From Micromonospora sediminimaris (GTDB lineage Bacteria > Actinomycetota > Actinomycetes > Mycobacteriales > Micromonosporaceae), in the NCBI GenBank assembly GCA_900112325.1, contig FOLJ01000006.1, forward strand, positions 1 to 64,000: DNA of 64,000 nt. Direction: 5' to 3'. Numbering within the stretch: position 1 is the stretch's first letter; every line of letters starts with the position of its first letter. This document shows positions 45,238-55,538 of the stretch, piece by piece. The position numbers and the translations under genes were made by a program. The notes beneath the pieces are model-generated. The model worked only from the letters and a program-made list of their open reading frames with translations, was not told the origin of the DNA and made no database searches.

Positions 45238-45295
45238 CGACTTGCGGCAAGTTGGGCTTTCGAGCTGTGGTTTGGGCGCAACTTGCCGCAAGTCG
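45238..45295. repeat. Nested palindrome pair ACTTGC-G-GCAAGT / ACTTGC-C-GCAAGT
   Basis: Bases 45238-45253 and 45280-45295 are perfect 16-bp inverted copies. Each arm is itself a 6-bp palindrome around one base (ACTTGCGGCAAGT; ACTTGCCGCAAGT). Confidence 0.85.
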
Positions 45296-45296
45296 G

Positions 45297-45361
45297 GCCG
45301 GGCCGGGCGGTGCCGGGCCGGGCGGTGCCGGGCCGGGCAGGGCGGTGCCGGGCCGGGCGGT
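45297..45361. repeat. Tandem repeat GCCGGGCCGGGCGGT, four copies
   Basis: Three perfect 15-bp copies (45297, 45312, 45347) and one with a five-base insertion (45327-45346). Confidence 0.85.
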
Positions 45362-45418
45362 GCCGGCCTTGTCGGGCAGGGCAGTGTCGGGCGGTAGGGC
45401 CAGGGGCAGGGCGGGCGG

Positions 45419-46306
45419 TCAGGTCAGGGCGGTGGTGATGGCGGTGGCGGCGGCCAGCACCTGTGCGCCGACCGTCTCGGCGTCCAGCGGGGCCAGGGCC
45501 ACCACCCCGACGCTCGCCTCCAGGCCGGGTACCCCGAGCACCGGTGCGGCCACCCCGTACGCGCCTGATTGAAGCTCACCGGCGGTGCTCACCGGGCCGG
45601 CGTCGCCCGACCGGCCCGCCAGGATGGCCCGCCCGGCGGCCCCGCGCTCCAGCGGGTGTCGGGCCCCGGTCCGGTACGCGACGTGAAACGACGTCCAACT
45701 CGGCTCGACGACCGCCAGCGCGACACCCTCCCCACCTTCCACCACCGTGAGGTGGGCGGTGGCTCCGGCCTGTTCGGCGAGTCGCCGCAGCGCAGGCAGT
45801 GCCCCCTCGGCGAGCAGCGGTTGGGCCCGCCGGGCCAGGTGCAGCACCCCGGCGCCGAGGCGCAGCCGGCCGTCGGTGTCACGGCGCAGCATGCCGTGCC
45901 CGGCCAGCGGCCCGACCAGCCGGTAGACGGCGGCCCGACCGATGCCCAACCGGTTCGCGGCCTCGGTGACGGTCAACCCACCCGGGACGTCCGCCACCAG
46001 GTGCAGCAGCCGCAGCCCCCGGTCCAGGGTCTGCGACGCCTCGCCACCCCGCGCCGGCCCGCCTGACGCCGATCCGCTCGACGCCGACTCACCCGACGCC
46101 GGCCCGCTTGACGCCGATCCGCTTGACGCCGGCCCGCCGGCAAGTGTCGAGCCCACCGAGCCCACCGAGCCCACCGAGCCCACCGAGCCCACCGGGCCCA
46201 CCGGGCCGTTCGGGCCGTTCGGCACCGGGCCGTTCGGCACCGGGCCGTTCGGCGTCGGGCTGTCCGGCGGTGGTACGGCAGCGCCGGGCGTCGCTGGAGT
46301 GCTCAC
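45419..46306 (-). CDS. IclR-type transcriptional regulator with repetitive N-terminal tail
   Basis: 295 residues. About 90 low-complexity residues (P-N-G-P-V and V-G-S repeats, then Ala/Ser/Gly) precede a winged helix ([20 protein letters not shown] ... [22 protein letters not shown]) and an IclR effector domain ([34 protein letters not shown]). The tail is encoded by 9-bp and 15-bp tandem repeats and is unlikely to fold. The true start may be near residue 85, before the helix. It is divergent from cysS. Confidence 0.75.
   Translation of the reverse strand: MSTPATPGAAVPPPDSPTPNGPVPNGPVPNGPNGPVGPVGSVGSVGSVGSVGSTLAGGPASSGSASSGPASGESASSGSASGGPARGGEASQTLDRGLRLLHLVADVPGGLTVTEAANRLGIGRAAVYRLVGPLAGHGMLRRDTDGRLRLGAGVLHLARRAQPLLAEGALPALRRLAEQAGATAHLTVVEGGEGVALAVVEPSWTSFHVAYRTGARHPLERGAAGRAILAGRSGDAGPVSTAGELQSGAYGVAAPVLGVPGLEASVGVVALAPLDAETVGAQVLAAATAITTALT
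46149..46193. repeat. Coding 9-bp tandem repeat in the IclR-type gene
   Basis: Five perfect copies of GAGCCCACC, followed by a GGGCCCACC variant and 15-bp GGGCCGTTCGGCACC units, encode the V-G-S and G-P-V-P-N runs. Confidence 0.8.
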
Positions 46307-46398
46307 GACCAGCAGCGTACGGCCAGCGGGTGGTCATCGACAGGCTCGGAGCGGTCGGGTGCTACCAGGCTCCGACCGGGCAGGCAACAGCGGACGGC

Positions 46399-46404
46399 TA
46401 CCCT
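46399..46404 (+). promoter_or_regulatory. TACCCT -10 box, leaderless-type, for cysS
   Basis: TACCCT ends six bases before the GTG of cysS; no ribosome binding site is present. Confidence 0.55.
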
Positions 46405-46410
46405 TGTACG

Positions 46411-47826
46411 GTGACGCTACGCCTGTATGACACCGCCACCCGATCGGTGCGGGACTTCGTCCCGCGGGAAGCCGGCAAGGTGGGGGTCTACCTGTGTGGT
46501 CTCACCCTCCAGGCGCCGCCGCACATCGGCCATCTTCGCTCCGGCGTCAACTACGACGTGTTGCGTCGCTGGCTGACGGTTGCCGGTTTCGAGGTCACCT
46601 TCATCCGCAACGTGACCGACATCGACGACAAGATACTGGTCAAGGCGCAGGAGCAGGAGCGCCCCTTCTGGTCGATCGCGTACGCCAACGAGTTGAAGCT
46701 CGCCGAGGCGTACCGGGCGTTGAACGTGCTGCCACCCACCTACGAACCGCGCGCCACCGGTCACATCCCCGAGATGCACGAACTGATCGCACAGTTGATC
46801 GAGCGGGGGCACGCCTACCCGGCCACCGACGGTTCGGGTGACGTGTACTTCGACGTGTGCTCGTGGCCGTCGTACGGGGCGTTGTCCAACCAGTCGCCCG
46901 ACGACATGCAGTCCGCCGGGGACGCGCCGGACCGGGGCAAGCGTGACCCGCGCGACTTCGCTCTCTGGAAGGGCGCCAAGCCGGATGAGCCGGCGGACGC
47001 CTACTGGCCGTCGCCCTGGGGGCGGGGCCGACCCGGCTGGCACATCGAGTGCTCGGCGATGTGCTGGCGCTATCTGGGCGCGGAGTTCGACATCCACGGC
47101 GGCGGGCTCGACCTGACCTTTCCGCACCACGAGAACGAGCTGGCCCAGTCCCAGGCGGCCGGCCTGCCCTTCGCCCGGTACTGGGTGCATCACGGCCTGC
47201 TCAGCATCGGCGGGGCGAAGATGGGCAAGTCGCTGGGCAACGCCCTCGACCTGGCCTACGTCGCCTCCCTCGGGGTGCGCCCGGTCGAGCTGCGCTACTA
47301 CTACGTGGCCGCCCACTACCGTTCCCGGATCGACTACTCCGAGGAGGCGTTGCGCGAGGCGGCTGTCGCGTACCGGCGGATCGAGGGCTTCGTGACCCGG
47401 GCCGTGGAACGGGTCGGCGCGAATGGGCTGGGCGAGTTGCCGGCCGCGTTCGTCGCCGCGATGGACGACGACCTGAACACCTCGGCCGCGCTGGCGGCGC
47501 TGCACGAGGTGCTGCGGGACGGCAACAACGCGCTGGCCGGCGGGGAGGATGTGACCGTCCGCACCACGCTCGCCAGCGTCCGCGCGATGCTGGATATCCT
47601 CGGAGTCGACCCTCTCGACCCGGCCTGGACCGGCGGAGCCCGGGCGAGCGACCTCCGTGGTGTGGTGGACTCCCTGATCGCCCTGGCACTGGAACAGCGC
47701 GCGCAGGCCCGGGTCCGCAAGGACTGGGCCGCCGCCGACGCGCTGCGGGATCAACTCAAGCGGGCCGGAGTGGTGGTCGAGGACACCCCACAGGGACCGC
47801 GTTGGACTATTGGAGAGCAGGACTGA
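46411..47826 (+). CDS. cysS: Cysteine-tRNA ligase
   Basis: 471 residues. It charges tRNA-Cys. Seen: zinc Cys in VYLCGLT, the HIGH motif PPHIGHLRS, CysRS-specific [20 protein letters not shown] and [11 protein letters not shown] zinc ligands, and the KMSKS equivalent KMGKSLGN. The C-terminal helical anticodon domain is complete. The shorter MshC (mycothiol) paralogue is excluded by length and the full anticodon domain. rlmB follows with a one-base overlap. Confidence 0.94.
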   Translation: MTLRLYDTATRSVRDFVPREAGKVGVYLCGLTLQAPPHIGHLRSGVNYDVLRRWLTVAGFEVTFIRNVTDIDDKILVKAQEQERPFWSIAYANELKLAEAYRALNVLPPTYEPRATGHIPEMHELIAQLIERGHAYPATDGSGDVYFDVCSWPSYGALSNQSPDDMQSAGDAPDRGKRDPRDFALWKGAKPDEPADAYWPSPWGRGRPGWHIECSAMCWRYLGAEFDIHGGGLDLTFPHHENELAQSQAAGLPFARYWVHHGLLSIGGAKMGKSLGNALDLAYVASLGVRPVELRYYYVAAHYRSRIDYSEEALREAAVAYRRIEGFVTRAVERVGANGLGELPAAFVAAMDDDLNTSAALAALHEVLRDGNNALAGGEDVTVRTTLASVRAMLDILGVDPLDPAWTGGARASDLRGVVDSLIALALEQRAQARVRKDWAAADALRDQLKRAGVVVEDTPQGPRWTIGEQD

Positions 47827-48947
47827 TGGCCGGCAATTCGCAGCGCCGTGGTCGGCGGGTGGCGTCGAAGTCCAGTGCCCCGAAGGGGTCCGGCGGAAAG
47901 AACCGGGACTCCCTCGCCGGGCGCGGCCGGACGTTGCCGGCCGACGAGCGACCCTGGCACAAGGCGTACTCGGGCACCGAGAAGTTGCCGCAGCGCACCG
48001 CCTGGAAGCAGGAGAAGGAACGCCGGGCGGCGGCCGAGGAGGGGCGTGCCCCGAAGATCGGCAAGCCCGGCAGCAAGGACACCACCTGGGGCAAGGGTGG
48101 CGGCCGGGGCACGACCTCCACCAATCCGGGGCGCGGTAGGCAGCCCGCCGGGCGGGGCGGTCCCCGGGTCGCGCCGGGACGCAAGTCCAACCCGGCGAAG
48201 GACGCGGCGGAGCTGCTGGTCGGTCGAAACCCGGTGCTGGAGGCGCTGCGTACCCAGGTGCCGGCGACCGCGCTCTACACGGCGCAGGGCATCGACGTCG
48301 ACGACCGGGTCAAGGAGATCATTCGTACCGGCGCCGATCGGGGCATCGCGATCCTTGAGGTCAGCCGTGCGGAGCTGGACCGGATGACCGGCGGCGTGCT
48401 GCATCAGGGCGTCGGTCTCCAGGTGCCGCCGTTCGCGTACGAGCCGTTCGAGGACCTGGTCGCCGCCGCACTGGAACAGCCGGCACCGCTGCTGGTGGCG
48501 CTGGACGGGGTCACCGATCCGCGTAACCTCGGCGCGGTGATCCGCTCCGCTGCGGCGTTCGGCGCGCAGGGTGTCTTCGTACCGGAACGGCGCGCGGCCG
48601 GGATCACCGCGACCGCCTGGCGGACCAGCGCGGGCGCGGCGGCCCGGGTGCCGGTGGCCCAGGTGACCAACCTGACCCGGTCGCTGAAAGCCTGCCAGGA
48701 CGCCGGGTTCATGGTGGTCGGCCTGGACGCCGACGGGGAGACGGACCTGTACGACCTGGAGGCCGCCGTCGGCCCGCTCGTGGTGGTGGTCGGCTCGGAG
48801 GGGCGGGGGCTGTCCCGCCTGGTCGGGCAGACCTGCGACCTCACCGTCAGCATCCCGATGATCTCCGAGGTGGAGTCACTGAACGCCAGCGTCGCCGCTG
48901 CGGTCACGCTGGCCGAGGTGGCGCGCCGCCGGGCCGTCGAGGGCTGA
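47826..48947 (+). CDS. rlmB: 23S rRNA (guanosine-2'-O-)-methyltransferase RlmB
   Basis: 373 residues. A basic, Gly/Lys-rich N-terminal extension (about 1-125) precedes the L30e-like substrate-binding domain ([14 protein letters not shown]) and the SpoU/TrmH knot domain. Motifs seen: [35 protein letters not shown] and [18 protein letters not shown]. It methylates ribose of G2251 type positions in 23S rRNA. Coupled to cysS, as in other actinobacteria. Confidence 0.92.
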   Translation: MAGNSQRRGRRVASKSSAPKGSGGKNRDSLAGRGRTLPADERPWHKAYSGTEKLPQRTAWKQEKERRAAAEEGRAPKIGKPGSKDTTWGKGGGRGTTSTNPGRGRQPAGRGGPRVAPGRKSNPAKDAAELLVGRNPVLEALRTQVPATALYTAQGIDVDDRVKEIIRTGADRGIAILEVSRAELDRMTGGVLHQGVGLQVPPFAYEPFEDLVAAALEQPAPLLVALDGVTDPRNLGAVIRSAAAFGAQGVFVPERRAAGITATAWRTSAGAAARVPVAQVTNLTRSLKACQDAGFMVVGLDADGETDLYDLEAAVGPLVVVVGSEGRGLSRLVGQTCDLTVSIPMISEVESLNASVAAAVTLAEVARRRAVEG

Positions 48948-48969
48948 GAAACCGCAGAGCGTACGCGAG

Positions 48970-49002
48970 AAGGGGCGGCCCGCCATCGGCGGACCGCCCC
49001 TT
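48970..49002. terminator. Bidirectional terminator rlmB / ABC ATPase
   Basis: Stem of about 15 pairs with one mismatch and a three-base loop between convergent genes; the plus-strand side ends in CCCCTTT. Confidence 0.75.
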
Positions 49003-49014
49003 TCGGTTGCTAAC

Positions 49015-50106
<1,092 letters not shown>

Positions 50107-50427
50107 GAGGGGGGACGCTTCCTTTCACCGGCAGGAACGTGCCGGACGATCCGAGTGAAGGAGCAACCGGCACGGATGCCCGTACCGGCGCCACGGCCGC
50201 TGCGGGGCGAGCCCGTGTCGGCCGTGTCACTGCACGGTAAACGGCTTTCGCCGCAATGCCAAGGTCCACCGTCGAGCGGTACTTCCGAAGCATTCGCATT
50301 CCGGTCACTCGGGCACGGGCGGACACGAATCGACGTCCACGCGTCGGGATAATGACGTTTCCCATGCTCGGGACCCCTGCCGAGCAGGAAAACCGGACGT
50401 CGGTCGCTATGCTGGCCACGACACAAC
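50107..50427. other. Intergenic region between msiK and tRNA-Thr
   Basis: About 320 bases carry the promoter region of the ATPase gene (GAAAGGAAG lies before its ATG on the minus strand), a TGCTCGG/CCGAGCA inverted repeat (50365-50386) and TATGCT (50408-50413) as a candidate -10 of the tRNA. No credible protein gene. Confidence 0.4.
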
Positions 50428-50504
50428 GCCCCTGTAGCTCAGCTGGCCAGAGCACCCGCCTTGTAAGCGGGATGTCGCCGGTTCGATCCCGGCCGGGGGC
50501 TCCA
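50428..50504 (+). tRNA. tRNA-Thr (anticodon TGT)
   Basis: A complete cloverleaf: acceptor GCCCCTG / CGGGGGC, D stem GCTC/GAGC, anticodon stem CCCGC/GCGGG with loop CTTGTAA (TGT), T stem GCCGG/CCGGC with TTCGATC, and an encoded CCA end. It reads ACA Thr codons, rare in this GC-rich genome. Confidence 0.95.
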
Positions 50505-50629
50505 TCTATATCGCGCATGGCACACCGGGCGGACATCTCGGCGTGGCCGGGTGTTCAGACGGGCCGGTTAGGCTCCGCCTCCACCCGTCACGCCGTGACC
50601 CGTCACCACGACCAGGGGCGCCCGCCACC

Positions 50630-51475
50630 GTGCACCATGCCAACCACTACTACGGGCACTCCCACGTGCTGGCCCGGTACTGCGGGCTGGACGACCGGGA
50701 TCCGCCCCGCATCCAGGGCTACCTCCAGCACGGCTGGAACATCGGCGACGGCATGGCGTACGACCACGAGTTCGTGCCGGGCGTACCGCTGTTCCTGTGG
50801 TCGGAGCGGACCCGGCGGCGGGCCTGGTCCCTCGGCCGCCGACAGACGTACGTGGTCGGTTCCCCGTGGGCGTACCTGTTGGCGATGGAAGCGGACGACC
50901 CGCAACGGCGGGAGGGCACCATCTGGTACCCCTTCCACGGTTGGGAGGGGCAGCGGGTCGTCGGTGACCACGACCGGCTGGTCGACGAGATCCGGGCCGT
51001 CGAACCGGGGCCGGTGACGGTCTGTCTCTACTGGCAGGAGTACCGATCCACCCGGGTACGCCAGCACTACGAGCGGGCCGGCTTCCGGGTGGTCTGCCAC
51101 GGCTACCGGGGCGGCCGGTGGCGTGACCTCGACCCGGGTTTCCTCCACCGGCAACTGGCCGAGCTGCGCCGGCACCGCCGGGTCGCCTCGAACCGGCTGT
51201 GCAGCGCGGTCTTCTACGGCATCCTGACCGGCTGTGAACCGGCGGTCTACGGCGATCCGATGCAGCTGGCCGGCGAGGCGCCGATCTGGGGTGGCCAGCC
51301 GCGGATTCGTCGCCAGTGGGCGAGCCTGCACGGCCCGCAGATCGACCCGGACGGCGCCCGTGCGCTGGCCGTCGCCGAGCTGGGTGCCGACCGGCTGCTG
51401 CCACCGGCCGAGCTGCGCCGGCTGTTCCGCTGGCCCGAGCCCGCCGAGCGGCACCGTACGGAGGATGGTCGATGA
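50630..51475 (+). CDS. Unknown protein of a glycan-related gene group
   Basis: 281 residues from GTG 50630. It begins HHANHYYGHSHVLARYCGLD and contains HGWNIGDGMAYDHEFVPGVP and TVCLYWQEYRS, followed by a helical C terminus. The outline (alternating strands and helices, His/Asp-rich loops) resembles GT-B-like or capsule-associated proteins, but I cannot name a family. Its stop overlaps the next gene (ATGA), and two glycosyltransferases follow on the opposite strand. Confidence 0.55.
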   Translation: MHHANHYYGHSHVLARYCGLDDRDPPRIQGYLQHGWNIGDGMAYDHEFVPGVPLFLWSERTRRRAWSLGRRQTYVVGSPWAYLLAMEADDPQRREGTIWYPFHGWEGQRVVGDHDRLVDEIRAVEPGPVTVCLYWQEYRSTRVRQHYERAGFRVVCHGYRGGRWRDLDPGFLHRQLAELRRHRRVASNRLCSAVFYGILTGCEPAVYGDPMQLAGEAPIWGGQPRIRRQWASLHGPQIDPDGARALAVAELGADRLLPPAELRRLFRWPEPAERHRTEDGR

Positions 51476-53154
51476 GCGAGGTGCACCTGCTCGGTGGCGA
51501 GATGCTCGGCTGGTCGGATCTCGACGGCGCGCACGGCCCGGGACCGGTACGCGGGCCGGGGCTGGCGGCCCTGTTGTCCGTCGCGTCCGGCCGCACGCTT
51601 GTGGTGGGGCCACACGATCCCCGCCTGCTCGACGCGCTGCCCTCGGCCGACCTGACCGTGCTGGTGCGGGGGCTGCCCGACGCCGAGGCGCTGGCCGACC
51701 GTTACGCCGACCGCTCCGGGGTACGGGTGTGCTGCGGTGGCCCGGAGAAGCTCGCCGGCACACCCCCGTACGAGACCGTGGTCGCCCTGGACGGGCTGGA
51801 CCGCCTCGGCTCGGTGGAGGGGGCGCAGCTGTCCTGGGGCGAGACCTTCGACCTGCTGGTGTCGGTGCTGCGGCCCGGCGGCCGGCTGCTGCTCGGAGCC
51901 GAGAACCCACTCGGGCTGCACCGGTTGCTGACCTCGCCGCCGAGCGCCGACTCCGACTGGGCGGCACTCGGCGAGTACGACGACACCCGCCCGGCCGGCC
52001 CCGCACGGCTGCGGGCCCGGCTGACGGCGTCGGGGCTGCGGATCGGCGACGCTTGGGCGGTCTTTCCGTCCCCCGTCGCGCCGGCCGCTCTGGTCAACAC
52101 GGAACTGCTGGCCGACCCGGACCTGACCGGGTTCCTCCAGGCCGTCCTCGGCGACCGGGCCGTTTTCGGCAATCAGGCCGTCTCCGGCGACCGGGCCGTC
52201 CTCGGCGACGGCGAGGGTGGGACGCGTGGCCCCGACACCGGACGTGATGGCTCGGTGCCGGCCACACCGCTGCTGGCCGACCCGGCTCGGCTGGCCGGAT
52301 CCGCCGTCCGGAACGGGATCGCCGTCGAGCTCGCGCCGGCCTGGGTGCTGCTCGGCGAGCGCCTGCCGGATCCGCTGATCCTGGCGGACCAGCCCGCCGC
52401 GGGCACCCACCCTGGGGCCGACCGGACCGGGGCGGTGCCGGCTGCGGCACTGCTGGTGCGGGACGGTCGGCTCCGGGAGGTGGGCCGGGATCCGGTGGGC
52501 GGGTGGCGGTTCGCCGACGGCGAGGCCGTTCCGTCGGGACGTACCGTCGAGGATCTGGTGGTGGCCGCGACGTTGCGGCGGGACCTGCCGGCGGTGCGGG
52601 CACTGCTCACCACCTGGCAGTCCGGTGCGGAGGCGGGGATGCCGGCGGACGCCGTCGTCGTCACCCCGGCCGGCACCTGGCACGGTCTGGCCGAGCCCAC
52701 CGAGCCGATGCTGGCGCTGCGCCGGCTGGCGTCCCGGCTGATCGACGCCGGGCTCGCCGACCTCTGGCCGGCCGGTGAGCTGGCGGCCATGCTGACCACG
52801 ATGTCCGGTCGGGAGCCGGGGACGTCGGCCGACCACGTGGCGGGTGCGGCTGCCGGCGGGTGGCGGGAACTGCTGTCGGACCGGGACCGGCTGGCCCGTG
52901 AGCTGTCCGAGGCGCGCGCGCTCCAGGACTGGTACGAGCGGACGTTGACCGAGCGGGACGACGAGTTGAAACGGCTGCGCCGGATCGTCTCACTGCTGCA
53001 CGGCACCCCCACCGCACGGGCCGGCCGCCTCCTGCTGGCCGGTGCCCGTACCGCCCGCCGTACCGCCCGTTCCGCCGTCCGCCGCCTCCGCCCCACGACT
53101 GACGGTCCCACCGAGGGGTGCGGGGGTCAGGGTGAGGGGAGGAGGGAGTCGTAG
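51472..53154 (+). CDS. Large methyltransferase-like protein
   Basis: 560 residues. A degenerate class I methyltransferase core spans about residues 30-200 (TLVVGPHDPRLLDAL, VVALDGLDRL, LLVSVLRPGGRLLLGAEN). An insertion of four six-residue repeats (A-V-x-G-D-R type, 52141-52212) follows, then an alpha/beta region and a C-terminal coiled coil (about 475-515) with a basic tail. The glycine-rich SAM loop is weak, so activity is uncertain. Coupled to 50630 by four bases; its 3' end overlaps the convergent glycosyltransferase by 28 bases. Confidence 0.6.
   Translation: MSEVHLLGGEMLGWSDLDGAHGPGPVRGPGLAALLSVASGRTLVVGPHDPRLLDALPSADLTVLVRGLPDAEALADRYADRSGVRVCCGGPEKLAGTPPYETVVALDGLDRLGSVEGAQLSWGETFDLLVSVLRPGGRLLLGAENPLGLHRLLTSPPSADSDWAALGEYDDTRPAGPARLRARLTASGLRIGDAWAVFPSPVAPAALVNTELLADPDLTGFLQAVLGDRAVFGNQAVSGDRAVLGDGEGGTRGPDTGRDGSVPATPLLADPARLAGSAVRNGIAVELAPAWVLLGERLPDPLILADQPAAGTHPGADRTGAVPAAALLVRDGRLREVGRDPVGGWRFADGEAVPSGRTVEDLVVAATLRRDLPAVRALLTTWQSGAEAGMPADAVVVTPAGTWHGLAEPTEPMLALRRLASRLIDAGLADLWPAGELAAMLTTMSGREPGTSADHVAGAAAGGWRELLSDRDRLARELSEARALQDWYERTLTERDDELKRLRRIVSLLHGTPTARAGRLLLAGARTARRTARSAVRRLRPTTDGPTEGCGGQGEGRRES
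52141..52212 (+). repeat. Four 18-bp coding repeats in the methyltransferase-like gene
   Basis: Four contiguous 18-bp units encode AVLGDR, AVFGNQ, AVSGDR and AVLGDG. Confidence 0.8.
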
Positions 53155-54242
53155 AGGGATTCGAGGCGGCGGGTCTGCTGGTGCAGGTCGAAGTCGGTCT
53201 CGGCGCGGTGGCGGGCGGCCTTGCCGAGGTGGTCGCGCAGCGGAGCGTCGGTGAGCAGGCGGCGGAGGTTGGCGGCGAGGGCCGGCCGGTCGCCTTCCGC
53301 ACAGAGCATGCCGTTCGACTCGTGGGTGACCGCCTCCGGAATGCCACTGTGGTAGGTCGCGACGACCGGCACGCCGAGACTGAACGCCTCCAGGATCGTG
53401 GTGGGCAGTCCCTCGGTGTCGCCGTCCGACGCGGTACGCGACGGCGCGGCGAGCAGCCGGGCCTCGGCGATGTGCCGCATCACCTCGGGCGGCGGCAGCG
53501 CGCCGGGAAACGTGGCGTCCACGCCCAACTGGGCGGCGCGGACGCGTACCCGCTCATGCAGCGGCCCGGTGCCGACGAGCAGCGCGCGGGGGCGCAGTTC
53601 GGACAGCATGCCCAGCGCCTCGACGAGATCCTCGACCCCCTTCTTCTCGACGAACCGCCCCACGAACACGACGTCCCACCGCTTCGGCCCGGCCGCCGGC
53701 TCCGGTGGCACCGGTACCCCGGTGTGGTGGACGCGGATCTTCGCCGGATCCGCTCCCAACGCCACCGCCCGGTCCCGGATCGCCCCGGATACGGCCAGGA
53801 CCAGCGCGGCCCGGCTGAACATGGACCGCAGGTTCCGCCGATGCCGAGCGCCCCTCGGCCCGGGTGCCGCCGCCTGCCGGGTGACGTCGAGACCGTGCAG
53901 GGTGACGACCAACGGAATGCCCAGCTGTTCGGCGGTACGGCTGACCAACCAGCCGTCCCCACCGAAGTGCGCGTGTACCAACCCGGGGCGTAGCCGGGCC
54001 AGCAGCCGACGCAGCCGGGGTGAGCCGCCGGTCAGCCGCAACCGCAGCCATTCGCGGCGGCCACGCGGCGTGGCCGGGCACAGCACCACGTCGCTGTCCC
54101 GGGACAGCGGTGAGGCCACCCGGACGGCGCCCAGGTAGACCGGACGCCAGGTGGACAGCGCGTCGGCCTGGTTGCGGATGAACGTCTCCGAGCCGGGTAG
54201 CAGGCAGCTGCGCCAGATCACGGCGACCCTATCGCCGGACAT
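53127..54242 (-). CDS. GT4-type glycosyltransferase
   Basis: 371 residues with a GT-B fold. The N-terminal half has SETFIRNQADAL, LVHAHFGGDGWLV and LVVTLHGLDVTR. The C-terminal donor domain has DVVFVGRFVEKKGVEDL and the E-x7-E motif region EGLPTTILEAFSLGVPVVA. It would transfer an activated sugar to a surface glycan. ATG 54242 overlaps the stop of the upstream GT2 gene by 14 bases, so the two are coupled. Confidence 0.88.
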   Translation of the reverse strand: MSGDRVAVIWRSCLLPGSETFIRNQADALSTWRPVYLGAVRVASPLSRDSDVVLCPATPRGRREWLRLRLTGGSPRLRRLLARLRPGLVHAHFGGDGWLVSRTAEQLGIPLVVTLHGLDVTRQAAAPGPRGARHRRNLRSMFSRAALVLAVSGAIRDRAVALGADPAKIRVHHTGVPVPPEPAAGPKRWDVVFVGRFVEKKGVEDLVEALGMLSELRPRALLVGTGPLHERVRVRAAQLGVDATFPGALPPPEVMRHIAEARLLAAPSRTASDGDTEGLPTTILEAFSLGVPVVATYHSGIPEAVTHESNGMLCAEGDRPALAANLRRLLTDAPLRDHLGKAARHRAETDFDLHQQTRRLESLYDSLLPSP

Positions 54243-55332
54243 CGGCCCCGACCCCCGCCGCCCCGGCGGTGCCGGCCGTCCCCGTCGACGTGCCGGCGAT
54301 CCCCGCCGCGCCGACCCCCGCGCCATCCGGCGCTCGTACGCCGGCATCGACGCCGGGCCCCGTGCTCGCGGGCTCCCCGGTCGAGGCCGGGCCGCCGCGC
54401 TGGTGACGGCCGAGGATCCGGTCACGTACCCGGTGCCGCAGCTGCGGCGGGAGCAGCCAGATCTGCATGAACGTCAGGTAGTCGACGAGACCGGGCCGCC
54501 CGTGCCGGCGTGCCTCGGCGAGCAGCAGCCGGAACACCCGGAAGCTGCGCGTGGGTGCGGCCATCGAGCTGATGATGCTCATCGTGATGGCCGCGTACGC
54601 CCGCGGCGTGATCAGTGGCCGGATCCCGTGCAGCCACTCCAGCTGGGCCTCCCACGGCGAGCTGAGGCTGATCCGTGGCCGGTCCTCGTCCTGGTGCCAG
54701 AGCACCAGCGGCTCGGCGGCGATGAGCAGCTCGACGTCCGGATGACTGGTCGCGCGTACGGTCCAGTCCAGTTCCTGCTGCCGGCGTAGGCCGACGGTGA
54801 ACGGCACCCGGCGCAGCAGTTCGGTCGGCGCCATGATGGTCGAGGTCTGGATGAATCCGTCGCCGTGGAACAGCCCGCGCCGAAGGGTGAGGTACTCGCA
54901 GATCGGCTCGCCCGGCTCCGGGAGCCGCCGGGGCATCACGAACTGGGCCCGGGGCGTCTTGTTGATCAGTCGGCTGGCGATGATCGGGCTGCCCACCGTG
55001 GCGCTGCGGGCCAGCTCCAGCTGTGCGGCGAGCTTGCTGGGAAGCCACTCGTCGTCGTCATCGAGCAGGGCGGTCCAGGGGGCACGGGCCTCGCGTACGC
55101 CGGTGTTGCGGGCGTTGGGTGCGCCACCCTTGCCCGGCAGCTCGACCACGCGCAGCCGAGGGTCGCCGATCTCGGCGAGGGCCTTACCGGTCTCCTCGTC
55201 CGGACCGTCGACCACGACGATCACCTCGATGTCGGTGACGGTCTGCGCGAGGGCGCTGCGGACCGCGCGGCTCACCAGCTCCGGGCGGGCGAAGGTGGGG
55301 ATGACCACGCTGACCTCGGGTGTGGATGGCAT
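54229..55332 (-). CDS. GT2-type glycosyltransferase
   Basis: 367 residues with a GT-A fold: N-terminal VSVVIPTFARPELVSRAVRS, GGAPNARNTGV, the DxD-like metal motif LLDDDDEWLP, and ELDWTVRA. A helical region and a Gly/Ala/Thr-rich tail of about 50 residues end the protein. It leads the two-gene glycosyltransferase operon. ATG 55332 has AGGTGG just upstream; GTG 55338 is in frame. Confidence 0.88.
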   Translation of the reverse strand: MPSTPEVSVVIPTFARPELVSRAVRSALAQTVTDIEVIVVVDGPDEETGKALAEIGDPRLRVVELPGKGGAPNARNTGVREARAPWTALLDDDDEWLPSKLAAQLELARSATVGSPIIASRLINKTPRAQFVMPRRLPEPGEPICEYLTLRRGLFHGDGFIQTSTIMAPTELLRRVPFTVGLRRQQELDWTVRATSHPDVELLIAAEPLVLWHQDEDRPRISLSSPWEAQLEWLHGIRPLITPRAYAAITMSIISSMAAPTRSFRVFRLLLAEARRHGRPGLVDYLTFMQIWLLPPQLRHRVRDRILGRHQRGGPASTGEPASTGPGVDAGVRAPDGAGVGAAGIAGTSTGTAGTAGAAGVGADVRR

Positions 55333-55538
55333 GACCACCTGCTCACTCGTGTCGGCTACGACGTGCGCGAACGGTGACGTTAGGGGTCGTGAGCGGCCCC
55401 GGGGTGAATGCCGGGCGGCGTTCAGGCGTACAGCGGCGGTCGTCGACCGGATCGGCCCACCCGGCCCGGCGCGGAGCGGACGTCGCTAAGGTCGCCGCAG
55501 GTGGCGTACGGCGTGGTGCGGCGGAGGGACGGTGGGCG

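Larger units (their letters stand above)
44990..45418. other. Repeat-rich intergenic region
   Basis: About 430 bases hold two sets of tandem repeats (45151-45208 and 45297-45361) and a pair of nested palindromes (45238-45295). Two CCTGTGGA(C/T)A copies (45030-45039 and 45063-45072) also occur. No gene is credible here. Confidence 0.6.

Noticed and set aside
45151..45361. Possible CRISPR-like array
   Set aside because: The units are contiguous 14-15-bp minisatellites without unique spacers, and no cas genes are present.
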